Part shown: positions 7,795-14,598 of the stretch, piece by piece
Layout: every line of letters begins with the position of its first letter
How positions within the stretch are numbered: position 1 is the first letter of the stretch
From: Desulfarculus sp.
GTDB taxonomy: Bacteria; Desulfobacterota; Desulfarculia; Desulfarculales; Desulfarculaceae
Direction: 5' to 3'
Length of the DNA stretch: 19,679 nt
Assembly (NCBI GenBank): GCA_020216805.1
Contig: JAIWNN010000128.1
Coordinates: forward strand, 1-19,679
The notes under the pieces: model-generated
Database searches by the model: none
The model's input: the letters and a program-made list of their open reading frames with translations, nothing else
What the model was told of the DNA's origin: nothing
Made by a program: the position numbers and the translations under genes

Positions 7795-9306
7795 TCACCC
7801 CTGCTCCACCGGAATCCAAAAATCGAAGGTTGTGCCTTCTCCCAGTCTACTGCTCACGCTGATGTCCCCCCGGTGCTGCTCGATGATTTCCTTGACGATG
7901 GCCAGACCCAGGCCGACGGTGCCCATGGCCTCGCGCGCGGCGAACTGGGCGTAGCGGTCGAAGATGTGGGGCAGGTATTCCGGGCGGATGCCACTGCCGC
8001 TGTCCTGGCAGCGAAAATTGACTCGCCCGCCGTCGCGGGTCACCTCCAGGTTGATCCGGCCCCCCGGGGGGGTGTAGCGCAGGGCGTTGCCCACCAGGTT
8101 GGTGATCACCCAGGGAAAGCGAAAGGAGTCCATGTTCACCGCCGGCAAGGCGCTCCCGTAGCGAGTGGTCAGACTGACGCCCTTCTCCTCGGCCTGGAGG
8201 AACAGCGGCCGCAGGCAGGTCTCGATCATTTCCGGCAGATTTATCAGCTCTCGGGGCCGGGGCGTGGCCATGGCCTCCAGGCGCGAGAGGTCCACCAGCT
8301 CGTTGATCAGGGCCGAGAGCCGGCCGCAGTCCTCCACCGCGGTCTCCAGCAAACGGCGCAGGCGTTCGTCCCCGCCCGGGAGGGGATGGCGGGCCAGGAG
8401 ATTGACGCTCATGCCCAGCGAGGTCATGGGGGTTTTGAGCTGGTGGGAAAGGTCGGCGATGAAGCGGGACTTGGCCTGCTCCGCCTCCAACACCTTGCGC
8501 TGCTCCGCATTCAGCTTTTGCAGGTTGGCCTGGTCGAATTCCTGCAGCCGTTCGAACAGACGGTTGAACTCGGTGGTGAGCACCGCGAGCTCGTCCTGAC
8601 CGCGCACCTCCAGGCGGGGATATTCCTGACGATCCTGGCGCAGTTGAGTGATGCTCCGGGCCAGATCCACCAGGGGACGGCTGATGCGACGGGAGATGAA
8701 AAAGCTGAAGACCAGGGTGAATGCGGCGGCGGCGGCCAGCAGGGCGATCGAATAAATGCGGGCTTGCTGAGCGACGCGCTGGGTTTCCTGGTCGGCGCGC
8801 GCCATGGCCTGCTCGTTGACGGCGATCAATTGAGCCAGGTTGGTTTCCACCTCGTTCTGGACCTGGAGAAGCCGGCGATAGTTGGTCGCCGTCCAGTCCA
8901 TCCCCTTGGCCTGGGCCTGGCGCAGGGAGGCGAATAAATCCTGGTAACGCACCAAGGAGGCCGCCAGCTCCTCCGCCAGCTCCCGCTCACCCGGTTCGGT
9001 GACGTTGTTTCGGCAGACCGCGGCGGCTTGGCTGAGGTCTTGATCATCCCTGCTGTGATCTCCAACCGGCGGCGCCTGGCCCAACAGGGCGGCCGCCAGC
9101 CAGTCCTGGCGATTCTGGATGACGCGGTTGATTTGATGGGCGGCCTGGATGCTCTTGTAATTCTTGGCCAGGATGGTCTCGGCCGAGCGGCCCAGGGCGC
9201 CGAGGTTGGCGTAATCCAGAAAGATGACCACCACCAGGATGGCGGCCGGGATCAGGATGCCGTAAAAAAGCTTGGCCCGCAGGGAGAACCGCCATGGGGC
9301 GTTCAT
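7795..9306 (-). CDS. KinB-like membrane sensor histidine kinase
   Basis: This 503-residue inner-membrane kinase (from ATG 9306) has TM1 at about 12-32, a helical periplasmic sensor at about 33-180, TM2 at about 184-205, HAMP at about 206-258, a short coiled coil, HisKA with His288 in LSHQLKTPM, the N box NLVGNALRYTP (about 403-413), and glycine boxes DSGSGI and GTVGLGLAI. It has no PAS domain. The sensor region is similar in layout and local sequence (LGALGRSAETILAKNY) to the other kinase at 3833-5707 (LERLSSAAERILKENY). ATG 9306 was chosen because AGAGGGGG lies about 9 bases upstream and the protein then starts like its paralogue; ATG 9312 and GTG 9339 are in-frame alternatives. Its partner is the NtrC-type regulator next to it. 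Confidence 0.93.
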   Translation of the reverse strand: MNAPWRFSLRAKLFYGILIPAAILVVVIFLDYANLGALGRSAETILAKNYKSIQAAHQINRVIQNRQDWLAAALLGQAPPVGDHSRDDQDLSQAAAVCRNNVTEPGERELAEELAASLVRYQDLFASLRQAQAKGMDWTATNYRRLLQVQNEVETNLAQLIAVNEQAMARADQETQRVAQQARIYSIALLAAAAAFTLVFSFFISRRISRPLVDLARSITQLRQDRQEYPRLEVRGQDELAVLTTEFNRLFERLQEFDQANLQKLNAEQRKVLEAEQAKSRFIADLSHQLKTPMTSLGMSVNLLARHPLPGGDERLRRLLETAVEDCGRLSALINELVDLSRLEAMATPRPRELINLPEMIETCLRPLFLQAEEKGVSLTTRYGSALPAVNMDSFRFPWVITNLVGNALRYTPPGGRINLEVTRDGGRVNFRCQDSGSGIRPEYLPHIFDRYAQFAAREAMGTVGLGLAIVKEIIEQHRGDISVSSRLGEGTTFDFWIPVEQG

Positions 9307-9343
9307 GGTCATCCACCCCCTCTGGAGAACGGGATCCACCTTT

Positions 9344-9364
9344 TCCTACTCTACATCCTACTCT
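9344..9364. repeat. Short tandem direct repeat upstream of the KinB-like kinase gene
   Basis: The 9-base sequence TCCTACTCT occurs at 9344-9352 and again at 9356-9364, a 12-base period, about 40-60 bases upstream of the kinase start (minus strand: AGAGTAGGA twice). It is AT-richer than its surroundings. It could be a regulator binding site for the kinase/NtrC operon or chance. No convincing -35/-10 pair was found in this 183-base gap (9307-9489). Confidence 0.3.
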
Positions 9365-9402
9365 GCACCTTGGGGGCGGACCTTCGGCGGCCGGCCGATG
9401 AC

Positions 9403-9425
9403 CCCCGGGGCTTGGCCACCCGGGG
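9403..9425. other. GC-rich hairpin in the gap after the prmA-like gene
   Basis: CCCCGGG (9403-9409) pairs perfectly with CCCGGGG (9419-9425) around a 9-base loop. It lies downstream of the prmA-like stop on the minus strand and upstream of the kinase gene. There is no following T run, so it is at best a weak terminator or pause site. Confidence 0.25.
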
Positions 9426-9489
9426 CCTGGAGCCATTCCGCTGGGGGTGGCCAGCCCGCCCACCCGCGATGGCCGGGCGGACGTCGCGC

Positions 9490-10377
9490 CTAAACCGGCG
9501 GGCGCTCCCGTCCCGGATCGGCCCAAAGCTGGCCGATCCAACCGGCCTGGGCGGCCTGGTCCCGGCGCTCCAGACCCAGGTCGCCCAGGGCGCGGTCGAC
9601 TTCGGGGGCGAATTCCTGGCGGAAACCGCTGACCACCAACCGCGCCCCCGAGGCCAGGCAGCGAGCCAGATGGGGCGCGACGGCGAGCAGGAGCGGACCG
9701 GGCAGGTTGGCGGCGATCAGGGGCAGCCGTCCGGCCAGGACCGCGTGGGTGGCGCGGACAAAGGCCACCCGTCCGCCGGCCAGGGGGTTGAGGCCCCGGT
9801 TGCGGGTGGTGGCCCGGGCCGCGGCCGGATCGGGGTCGATGGCCGCGACCTTGAGCCCGGCCAGGAGCGACATGGCCAGGGCCAGGACTCCGGTGCCCGC
9901 GCCCACGTCGGCCGCCCAGGATCCGGCCGGAGGCGGCTCCTGGTCCAACAGACGGGCCAGCAGGAGCAGGTTGAGGCGGGTGCTGGGGTGGTCGCCGGCC
10001 CCGAAGGCGGTCAGGGGATCGATGACCAGCACCTCCGGTCCGGCCGGCAGTCCGCTCCAGGCCGGGGTCAGGGCCAGGCGGGGGTGGATGCGATCCAGGG
10101 GCGGGGCCTGCCAGGCCGCCCGGGGGTCGGGGCCCATGATCCGCGCCACCTGGGCCGGCTGACCGGCCAGAGCCGCCAAACCCTCCACCGCCCGGCGTCC
10201 GGCATCATCCTCGGGCCAGACCGCGATCAGGGCCGCGCCCTCCAGCCAAACCGCCGCCGCGCCGTTTTGTCGGCTCCAGCGCAACAACCGCCGGGCCAGG
10301 CCCCGCAGGGCCACCGGTTGGCGGGCCAACAACCAAGCTGGCTCCGGCGGTTGCTGGTGCAGCGCCGGATCAGACAC
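9490..10377 (-). CDS. prmA: PrmA-like ribosomal protein L11 methyltransferase
   Basis: The product (295 residues from GTG 10377) has the PrmA signature: VIDPLTAFGAGDHPSTR before the SAM fold, motif I DVGAGTGVLALA, an acidic end of beta-2 (AIDPDP) and AANLPGPLLL in place of the usual NILA-PLL motif. PrmA trimethylates lysines and the N-terminus of ribosomal protein L11 using SAM. The length is normal, but the N-terminal substrate-recognition domain is divergent, so another protein substrate is possible. GTG 10377 overlaps the end of the hybrid kinase gene by 8 bases (GTGTCTGA); GTG 10395 is an in-frame alternative with a 26-base overlap and no ribosome binding site. Overlap implies co-translation with the kinase. 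Confidence 0.83.
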   Translation of the reverse strand: MSDPALHQQPPEPAWLLARQPVALRGLARRLLRWSRQNGAAAVWLEGAALIAVWPEDDAGRRAVEGLAALAGQPAQVARIMGPDPRAAWQAPPLDRIHPRLALTPAWSGLPAGPEVLVIDPLTAFGAGDHPSTRLNLLLLARLLDQEPPPAGSWAADVGAGTGVLALAMSLLAGLKVAAIDPDPAAARATTRNRGLNPLAGGRVAFVRATHAVLAGRLPLIAANLPGPLLLAVAPHLARCLASGARLVVSGFRQEFAPEVDRALGDLGLERRDQAAQAGWIGQLWADPGRERPPV

Positions 10378-12835
10378 CGTCCGGCTCTTCCCCACGGCCC
10401 AGGGCCCGGGCCAACGCCTCCAGCAGGCGTCCGCGCTCCACCGGCTTGTAGAGGATGTCGTCCAGGCGCGCCGATCCCAGCCGGACCTCCGGGGGCAAGA
10501 GGTCCCGGGTCCAGCCGGTGAGCAACAGAAAGGCCGGCGAGGGGCGCAGGCGGTCGGCGGCCAGGGCCACCTCCCAGCCGCTGCCGTCGGGCAGCCCCAG
10601 ATCGCAGATCACCACCTGGGGCCGATAATCGGTCAGGCCGGCCAGGCCCTCGGCCAGGTCCCGGGCCCAACGCACCTGGTAACCGGCGGTGGTCAACTGG
10701 CTCTGGATGCCCAGGGCCACCAGACTTTCATCCTCCACCAGCAGCACCCGATCACCGGTCGTCCCCGCCCGTGGCGTCGGTGGCGGCGCGGCCAGGGGCG
10801 GCGGCTGGGCCCGGAGCAGCTCCACCACCGCCTCGCAGCCCTGGCCGGGTCCGGTTTCCAAGCGCAGATCCCCGCCCAGGGCGCGTAGGATGCCCCGGCT
10901 GCTGGGCAGGCCCAGGCCGGACCCCCGCTTGGTGCTGAAAAAGGGCTCGAAGGCGCGAGCGGCCGTCTCCGGGTCCATCCCCGGCCCCTGATCGTGGAAG
11001 CTGATCGTTACCAGGCCATCCTTTTCTCGGCCCCGCACCCGCAGCACCCCTCCGCCGGGCATGGCCTCCAGGGCGTTCTTGACCAGGTTCAGGAACACCT
11101 CCAGCAAGGCCCCCTGGTTGGCCCGCACCCAGAGCGGGGCGGCCAATTCCAGAACCAGCTCCACCCCGGCTCCGCCAGCCGGTCGCCAGGCCTGGCTGGC
11201 GATGCGCACCGCCCGACGCGCCTCCTGGGCGGCGTCCACCACCGGCTCCGAATCATCCAGGGGAGCTGGGCCGGCGTTGGTCCAGGCGGCCAGGCGCTGG
11301 ACCAGCTGGCCCCCGCTGCGGGCGCTCTCGATGACGTTGGCCAACAGCTCTCCCACCTGTTCCGGGTCCCAGCGGCGCTCGGCCAGGATGGTCTGGACCG
11401 CCTGGGTGTTGCTCAACACCGCGGCCATCAGGTTGTTGAAGTTGTGGGCCATGCCGGCGGCCATCTGGCGCAGGGTTTCCTGGGCCTGGTGCAGGGGGGT
11501 GACGTCGTGGATGAAGGCCTCGACCTCCAGGGCCTCGCCCTCGGCGCTGACCACCCACGCGGTGTGCCGGGCCCATCCTTGGCTGCCGTCCTTGCGCACG
11601 AAGCCGTACTCGGTGGTGATCGAGTCGCCGGGCTTGGCTCCGGCCAGGAAGCGCGCCGCCGTCTGGTAGTAATGCTGGTACCAGGGGTCGGGCAGGATGC
11701 GACGGGTCAGCCCCGGATCGGCCATGATCTCCTCCGGGCTGTAGCCCAGCAGGGTCTCGCATCCGCGATTGACGTATTCCACCTCCAGGCGGTTGTTGCG
11801 GGTCCAGCGGCTGCGGGAAGCCATCACCGGGGCCCGGTCCAGCAGGCTGACCACCCGCGCCAGCTCCCGGCTGGTCTGGGCCAGGTCCTCCTGCACCTTG
11901 ACATGATTGGTGATGTCCATCCCCAGGCTCAACACCCCCCGGCGCCCCTGGGCGGTGGGCAGGCCCACGTGACGCCACTGGATAACCCGTTGGACTCCGA
12001 GAGCCGGCGGCGTCAACACTGTCTGGCTGGCGGCCTGGCCCTCGCTGCCCAGGCCCGCCAGCAGTCGGCGCAACTCATCGACGCCCTCGCCGCTGGCCAT
12101 CAGAGCGGGCCCATCTTGCCGAACGACCTGCCCCAGTCTCAAACCCAGCAGGTCCAACCATTCCTGGTTGGCCCAGACCACCGCCAGGTCGTCGTCCAGG
12201 CGCACCGCCAGCCCCGGCAGGCGCTCCAACACCAGCTCCAACTCCCGACGCGGTCGCACCAGATCGCTGACGTCGCGCACCACCCCTTCGACATGGGTGA
12301 CGTAGCCATCCTGGTCCCGCACCACCCGGGCCTTCTGCTGGACATAAAGCTCCGCGCCGTCGGCCCGCACCGCATGCACCACCTCCAACTCCTTGGGCAG
12401 ATCACCGCTGGACAAGGCTTTGGTGGCGGCGACGCGCACCCAATCCACATCGTCGGGGTGCGTGGTCTTGAAAATAAAAAACGGGGTGGCCCGAATCTGG
12501 TCCAGGGGCCAGCCGAAAATGCGCTCGGCGGCGGGATTGACCAGGTCATACAGGCCGGTGTTGACATCCAGCCTGAAGGACATGTCAGGGGATTCACGCC
12601 ATAATTGATTGATCAGGCGCTGGGTGCGCAGCCGCCGGAGGGCGGCGGCGGAAAGGCGTAAACGAGGGGCGGTCGAGCCAGGTTTTTTTCCCAATCGCTG
12701 CTCCATGCGGCTGGCGGCTTGACGCCAGGCTGGCGATTTTCCGAGGGACGCCCCCTTGCCCCCTCGCGGCCCCGCCTCGCCAACCATCCGAAATATCTGG
12801 CGTTGCGCCATCATTGGCGCCTGCTGGCGGACCAT
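10370..12835 (-). CDS. Soluble hybrid histidine kinase, multiple PAS domains plus receiver
   Basis: This 821-residue protein has no membrane segment. After a basic N-terminal region (about 1-75) come three PAS-like domains at about 78-190 (FRLDVNTGLYDLVNPAAERI), about 195-312 and about 330-450 (YVNRGCETLLGYSPEEI). The kinase core has His464 in GMAHNFNNLMA, an H box of the HxFNN type, the N box NLVKNALEAMPGGG, and glycine boxes DQGPGMDP and GSGLGLPSS. A C-terminal receiver (about 695-815) has Glu/Asp near 701-702, phosphoacceptor Asp745 (VVICDLGLPDGSG) and Lys797 (LYKPV). It probably phosphorylates itself and then its own receiver, with a separate partner not in this window. ATG 12835 has AGGTGG upstream; ATG 12706 is a later option without a ribosome binding site. 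Confidence 0.92.
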   Translation of the reverse strand: MVRQQAPMMAQRQIFRMVGEAGPRGGKGASLGKSPAWRQAASRMEQRLGKKPGSTAPRLRLSAAALRRLRTQRLINQLWRESPDMSFRLDVNTGLYDLVNPAAERIFGWPLDQIRATPFFIFKTTHPDDVDWVRVAATKALSSGDLPKELEVVHAVRADGAELYVQQKARVVRDQDGYVTHVEGVVRDVSDLVRPRRELELVLERLPGLAVRLDDDLAVVWANQEWLDLLGLRLGQVVRQDGPALMASGEGVDELRRLLAGLGSEGQAASQTVLTPPALGVQRVIQWRHVGLPTAQGRRGVLSLGMDITNHVKVQEDLAQTSRELARVVSLLDRAPVMASRSRWTRNNRLEVEYVNRGCETLLGYSPEEIMADPGLTRRILPDPWYQHYYQTAARFLAGAKPGDSITTEYGFVRKDGSQGWARHTAWVVSAEGEALEVEAFIHDVTPLHQAQETLRQMAAGMAHNFNNLMAAVLSNTQAVQTILAERRWDPEQVGELLANVIESARSGGQLVQRLAAWTNAGPAPLDDSEPVVDAAQEARRAVRIASQAWRPAGGAGVELVLELAAPLWVRANQGALLEVFLNLVKNALEAMPGGGVLRVRGREKDGLVTISFHDQGPGMDPETAARAFEPFFSTKRGSGLGLPSSRGILRALGGDLRLETGPGQGCEAVVELLRAQPPPLAAPPPTPRAGTTGDRVLLVEDESLVALGIQSQLTTAGYQVRWARDLAEGLAGLTDYRPQVVICDLGLPDGSGWEVALAADRLRPSPAFLLLTGWTRDLLPPEVRLGSARLDDILYKPVERGRLLEALARALGRGEEPDGV

Positions 12836-12888
12836 TCGGGCCCCACCTGGGCGGCCCAGGCGGCCGCCGGTTGGTCAAGGTGTGAATC

Positions 12889-12917
12889 ATGTTACTAAAG
12901 CTGGCGCGGAGCGGCAA
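12889..12917 (-). promoter_or_regulatory. Possible sigma70 promoter for the hybrid kinase gene
   Basis: On the minus strand TTGCCG (12917-12912) and TAACAT (12894-12889) are 17 bases apart, each matching the consensus at 4 of 6 positions. The transcript would start around 12882, leaving a leader of about 47 bases before ATG 12835. The site lies in the 211-base gap between the divergent kinase and HesB-like genes. Confidence 0.4.
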
Positions 12918-12991
12918 GGACCAGTCCCGCCCCCACCGGAGGCGTCCATGGAAATTTCGCGCCCCCACTTGCCGGGGGGGGGAATCGTTGC

Positions 12992-13007
12992 CATTATTTC
13001 AGTAATG
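12992..13007. promoter_or_regulatory. Small perfect palindrome upstream of the selenoprotein gene
   Basis: CATTA (12992-12996) and TAATG (13003-13007) form 5-base inverted arms around TTTCAG, in an AT-rich patch inside otherwise very GC-rich DNA, about 40 bases upstream of ATG 13047. A TTGCCA hexamer (12988-12993, 5 of 6 to a -35) overlaps it, but no -10 is at the right distance. It could be an operator for an Fe-S or redox regulator. Very tentative. Confidence 0.25.
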
Positions 13008-13046
13008 ATTTTTCGCCCGCGCACCGGGCAGGAAGGATTGATCAAA

Positions 13047-13367
13047 ATGATCGAAGTGACCGAGGCCGCCAGCAAGGCCATCAAGGCCTTCATGGAAGAG
13101 CGGCAACTGAGCTCGGCGCTGCGGGTTTACCTGCAGGCCGGAGGCTGAAGCGGCCCCTCGTTGCGACTGGTTCTGGACGAACCGAAGGACAACGACGAGA
13201 AGTTCGAGGTGGACGGGCTGACCTACCTCATCGACAAGGGGCTGGAACAGCAGAGCGGAACCGTGAAGGTGGACTACGTGGACAACGGCTGGCAGGCTGG
13301 CTTCGTGCTCAGCAGCGCCAACCCCCTGGCCGGGGGCGGCGGTTGCGGAACCTCCTGTAGTTGTTGA
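13047..13367 (+). CDS. HesB/IscA-like selenoprotein (in-frame TGA 13146-13148 = Sec34)
   Basis: Reading TGA at 13146 as selenocysteine gives a 106-residue HesB-like protein that matches the next gene along its whole length, on both sides of the TGA (MIEVTEAASKAIKAFMEER before, PSLRLVLDE and SGTVKVDYVDNGWQ after). Sec34 (QAGGUSGP) aligns with Cys34 of that paralogue, the first of the conserved HesB/IscA Fe-S ligands; the tail CGTSCSC supplies the others. HesB-related selenoproteins are a known family in anaerobes. A SECIS-like hairpin follows the TGA. ATG 13047 was chosen because the paralogue starts identically (MIEV); AGGAAGG lies 10 bases upstream. An in-frame ATG at 12948 with GGAGG would add 33 residues. 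Likely role: Fe-S cluster carriage or redox chemistry. Confidence 0.87.
13158..13195 (+). promoter_or_regulatory. Bacterial SECIS-like hairpin
   Basis: Directly after the in-frame TGA (13146-13148), TCGTTG (13158-13163) pairs with CAACGA (13190-13195), and inside it GGTTC (13169-13173) pairs perfectly with GAACC (13179-13183) around the five-base loop TGGAC. The apical loop begins 25 bases after the TGA and has G as its second base. Both features fit the rules described for bacterial SECIS elements (loop 16-37 bases after UGA, a G in the first two loop bases). It would recruit SelB-GTP-Sec-tRNA. The internal loop between the two stems is asymmetric. Confidence 0.75.
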
Positions 13368-13555
13368 CGCCGGTCTGAGCGGTCGGGCGAGGGCGGTCCC
13401 CAGCCCCCTCGTCTGGCCCCTGAACCCGGCCCGGCGCGGGAATCCAGGCTTCGACACCGCCTCCGAGAAAATTCCATTCCAGGCCGTTGCAGAGCGTCTC
13501 GTCGCCATCCCTGGAACGATTGTAACGCGTCGAAATTCAATCATAGGAGGCTGTC

Positions 13556-13915
13556 ATGATCGAAGTCAGCGCGACCGCAAGCCAAGCCATCAAGGCTTTC
13601 ATGCAGGAGCGCAACCTCAACGCGTCCCTGCGGGTCATGCTCCAGGCCGGAAGCTGCTGCGGAGGCCCCTCCCTGCGCCTGGTGCTGGACGAAAAGAAAG
13701 ACGGCGACCAGTGCCACGAGGTCGACGGACTGACCTACCTCATCGCCCAGGACCTGGCTGAGCAGAGCGGCACGGTGAAGGTGGATTACGTGGACAACGG
13801 CTGGCAGCAGGGCTTCGTGCTCAGCAGCGCCAAACCCCTGGCCGGGGACAGCGGCGACTCCTGCGGGTGCGGCTCCAGCGGCGGCTCCTGCGGCAGCGGC
13901 GGCTGCGGCTGCTGA
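13556..13915 (+). CDS. HesB/IscA-like protein, cysteine paralogue with Cys-rich tail
   Basis: This 119-residue paralogue of the selenoprotein 188 bases upstream has Cys34-Cys35 (AGSCCGGP) at the Sec position. The core is nearly the same (DGLTYLI, QSGTVKVDYVDNGWQ, GFVLSSA-PLAG). The C-terminal tail is longer, glycine/serine-rich, with five cysteines including two CGC triplets, which is more than the usual single CGC of IscA-type scaffolds. A role in Fe-S cluster binding or transfer, or metal/redox handling in the cytoplasm, is likely. AGGAGG lies a few bases before ATG 13556, a stronger ribosome site than the selenoprotein's. A strong terminator follows 19 bases after the stop. Confidence 0.9.
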   Translation: MIEVSATASQAIKAFMQERNLNASLRVMLQAGSCCGGPSLRLVLDEKKDGDQCHEVDGLTYLIAQDLAEQSGTVKVDYVDNGWQQGFVLSSAKPLAGDSGDSCGCGSSGGSCGSGGCGC

Positions 13916-13933
13916 TCCATATCCCCAAGCTCA

Positions 13934-13972
13934 CGGCGGGGGTGGTCCCGAACCGCCCCCGCCGCGCGTTTT
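13934..13972 (+). terminator. Rho-independent terminator after the HesB-like pair
   Basis: A 12-bp stem with one G-T pair is formed by 13934-13945 and 13953-13964 around a 7-base loop (TCCCGAA). TTTT follows at 13969-13972 after four bases. It sits between the convergent HesB-like gene and the 152-residue hypothetical gene, so it could also act on the opposite strand. Confidence 0.75.
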
Positions 13973-13986
13973 CCGGCCGCCGGACG

Positions 13987-14445
13987 CTAGGCCTCGCGCA
14001 AGGCCCCCGCTCGGGCGGCCAGGGCCTTGGCCTCGGGGTGGCGCGACTGGCCCAGGATCGATTCCACCGCCGCCAGGCAGGCCCTGACCACCGGCACGAG
14101 CGGCCGCGAGCGGCCAAGCTGGGCCTTGAGGCAGGTCAGGTCGGCCATGAGGTCCCCGGCCGCCGGCTGGCCCAACCCCAGGTCCAGGGCCTCCAGCGCC
14201 GCCACCAACCCGGCCAGGTCCAAATCCCCACCGCCCCCGCCCAGCAGGCCCCGTCCCTGATCGGTCAGGCGCACCTTGCCGCTGAGGTTCACCACCTCCA
14301 GGATCCCGCCGGCCATCAGGTCCATGGCCAGCACCTCGGCGGCCGGTCGGTCCAGGCCCATTTCGCCCCCGGCTTGCCAGAGGTTGGCCTGGTCGCCGGC
14401 CTGGTCCAGGCGGCGCAGGAGATCAAGGTGCTGATCGCTGAACAT
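13987..14445 (-). CDS. Hypothetical protein with winged-helix-like N-terminus
   Basis: I do not recognise a named family for this 152-residue protein. Residues about 1-70 look like a winged helix: helices FSDQHLDLLRRLDQAG and DRPAAEVLAMDLMAGG, then EVVNLSGKVRLTDQGRGLL, which fits a beta-wing. After a glycine-rich linker, residues about 80-152 are alanine/leucine-rich helices. It could be a small transcriptional regulator or an adaptor. ATG 14445 was chosen over the longer frame from 14517 because AGGAAG lies 4 bases upstream and conserved-looking sequence begins there. It is convergent with the HesB-like genes and divergent from the radical SAM gene. A TTGACC hexamer at 14517-14512 (minus) may be its -35, but no good -10 follows. 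Confidence 0.68.
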   Translation of the reverse strand: MFSDQHLDLLRRLDQAGDQANLWQAGGEMGLDRPAAEVLAMDLMAGGILEVVNLSGKVRLTDQGRGLLGGGGGDLDLAGLVAALEALDLGLGQPAAGDLMADLTCLKAQLGRSRPLVPVVRACLAAVESILGQSRHPEAKALAARAGALREA

Positions 14446-14527
14446 GACGCTTCCTCGCGTGGGGGTGGTTGGGGAGGGACTTTCTTCCAAACTGCCACGC
14501 CCCCGCCCGAGGGTCAATAGCCCCGGG

Positions 14528-14557
14528 GTGACGGAAAACCGGGCGGGGTGTTATCCT
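14528..14557 (+). promoter_or_regulatory. Possible promoter of the radical SAM gene
   Basis: GTGACG (14528-14533) and TATCCT (14552-14557) are 18 bases apart, each matching the sigma70 consensus at 4 of 6 positions, about 42 bases upstream of the TTG start. A perfect 7-bp hairpin (14564-14570 with 14574-14580, loop GGC) would sit at the very start of the transcript. Confidence 0.35.
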
Positions 14558-14598
14558 TGAGGCCCCCGCCGGCGGCGGGGTAGCTAGGGGAGGAATGC

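Noticed and set aside
10994..12604. 536-codon open frame on the plus strand opposite the hybrid kinase
   Set aside because: Composition is dominated by Gln/His/Gly/Ala/Leu as expected from the antisense of a GC-rich gene, with no domain recognisable. The minus-strand kinase has complete catalytic motifs.
13047..13367. Pseudogene or nonsense mutation in the first HesB-like gene
   Set aside because: Homology to the paralogue continues in frame after the TGA, the TGA sits at the functional cysteine position, and a SECIS-like hairpin follows. Selenocysteine explains all of this better.
13386..13413. Terminator between the two HesB-like genes
   Set aside because: An 8-bp stem with one wobble pair around a 12-base loop exists but no T run follows, so read-through into the second gene cannot be excluded.
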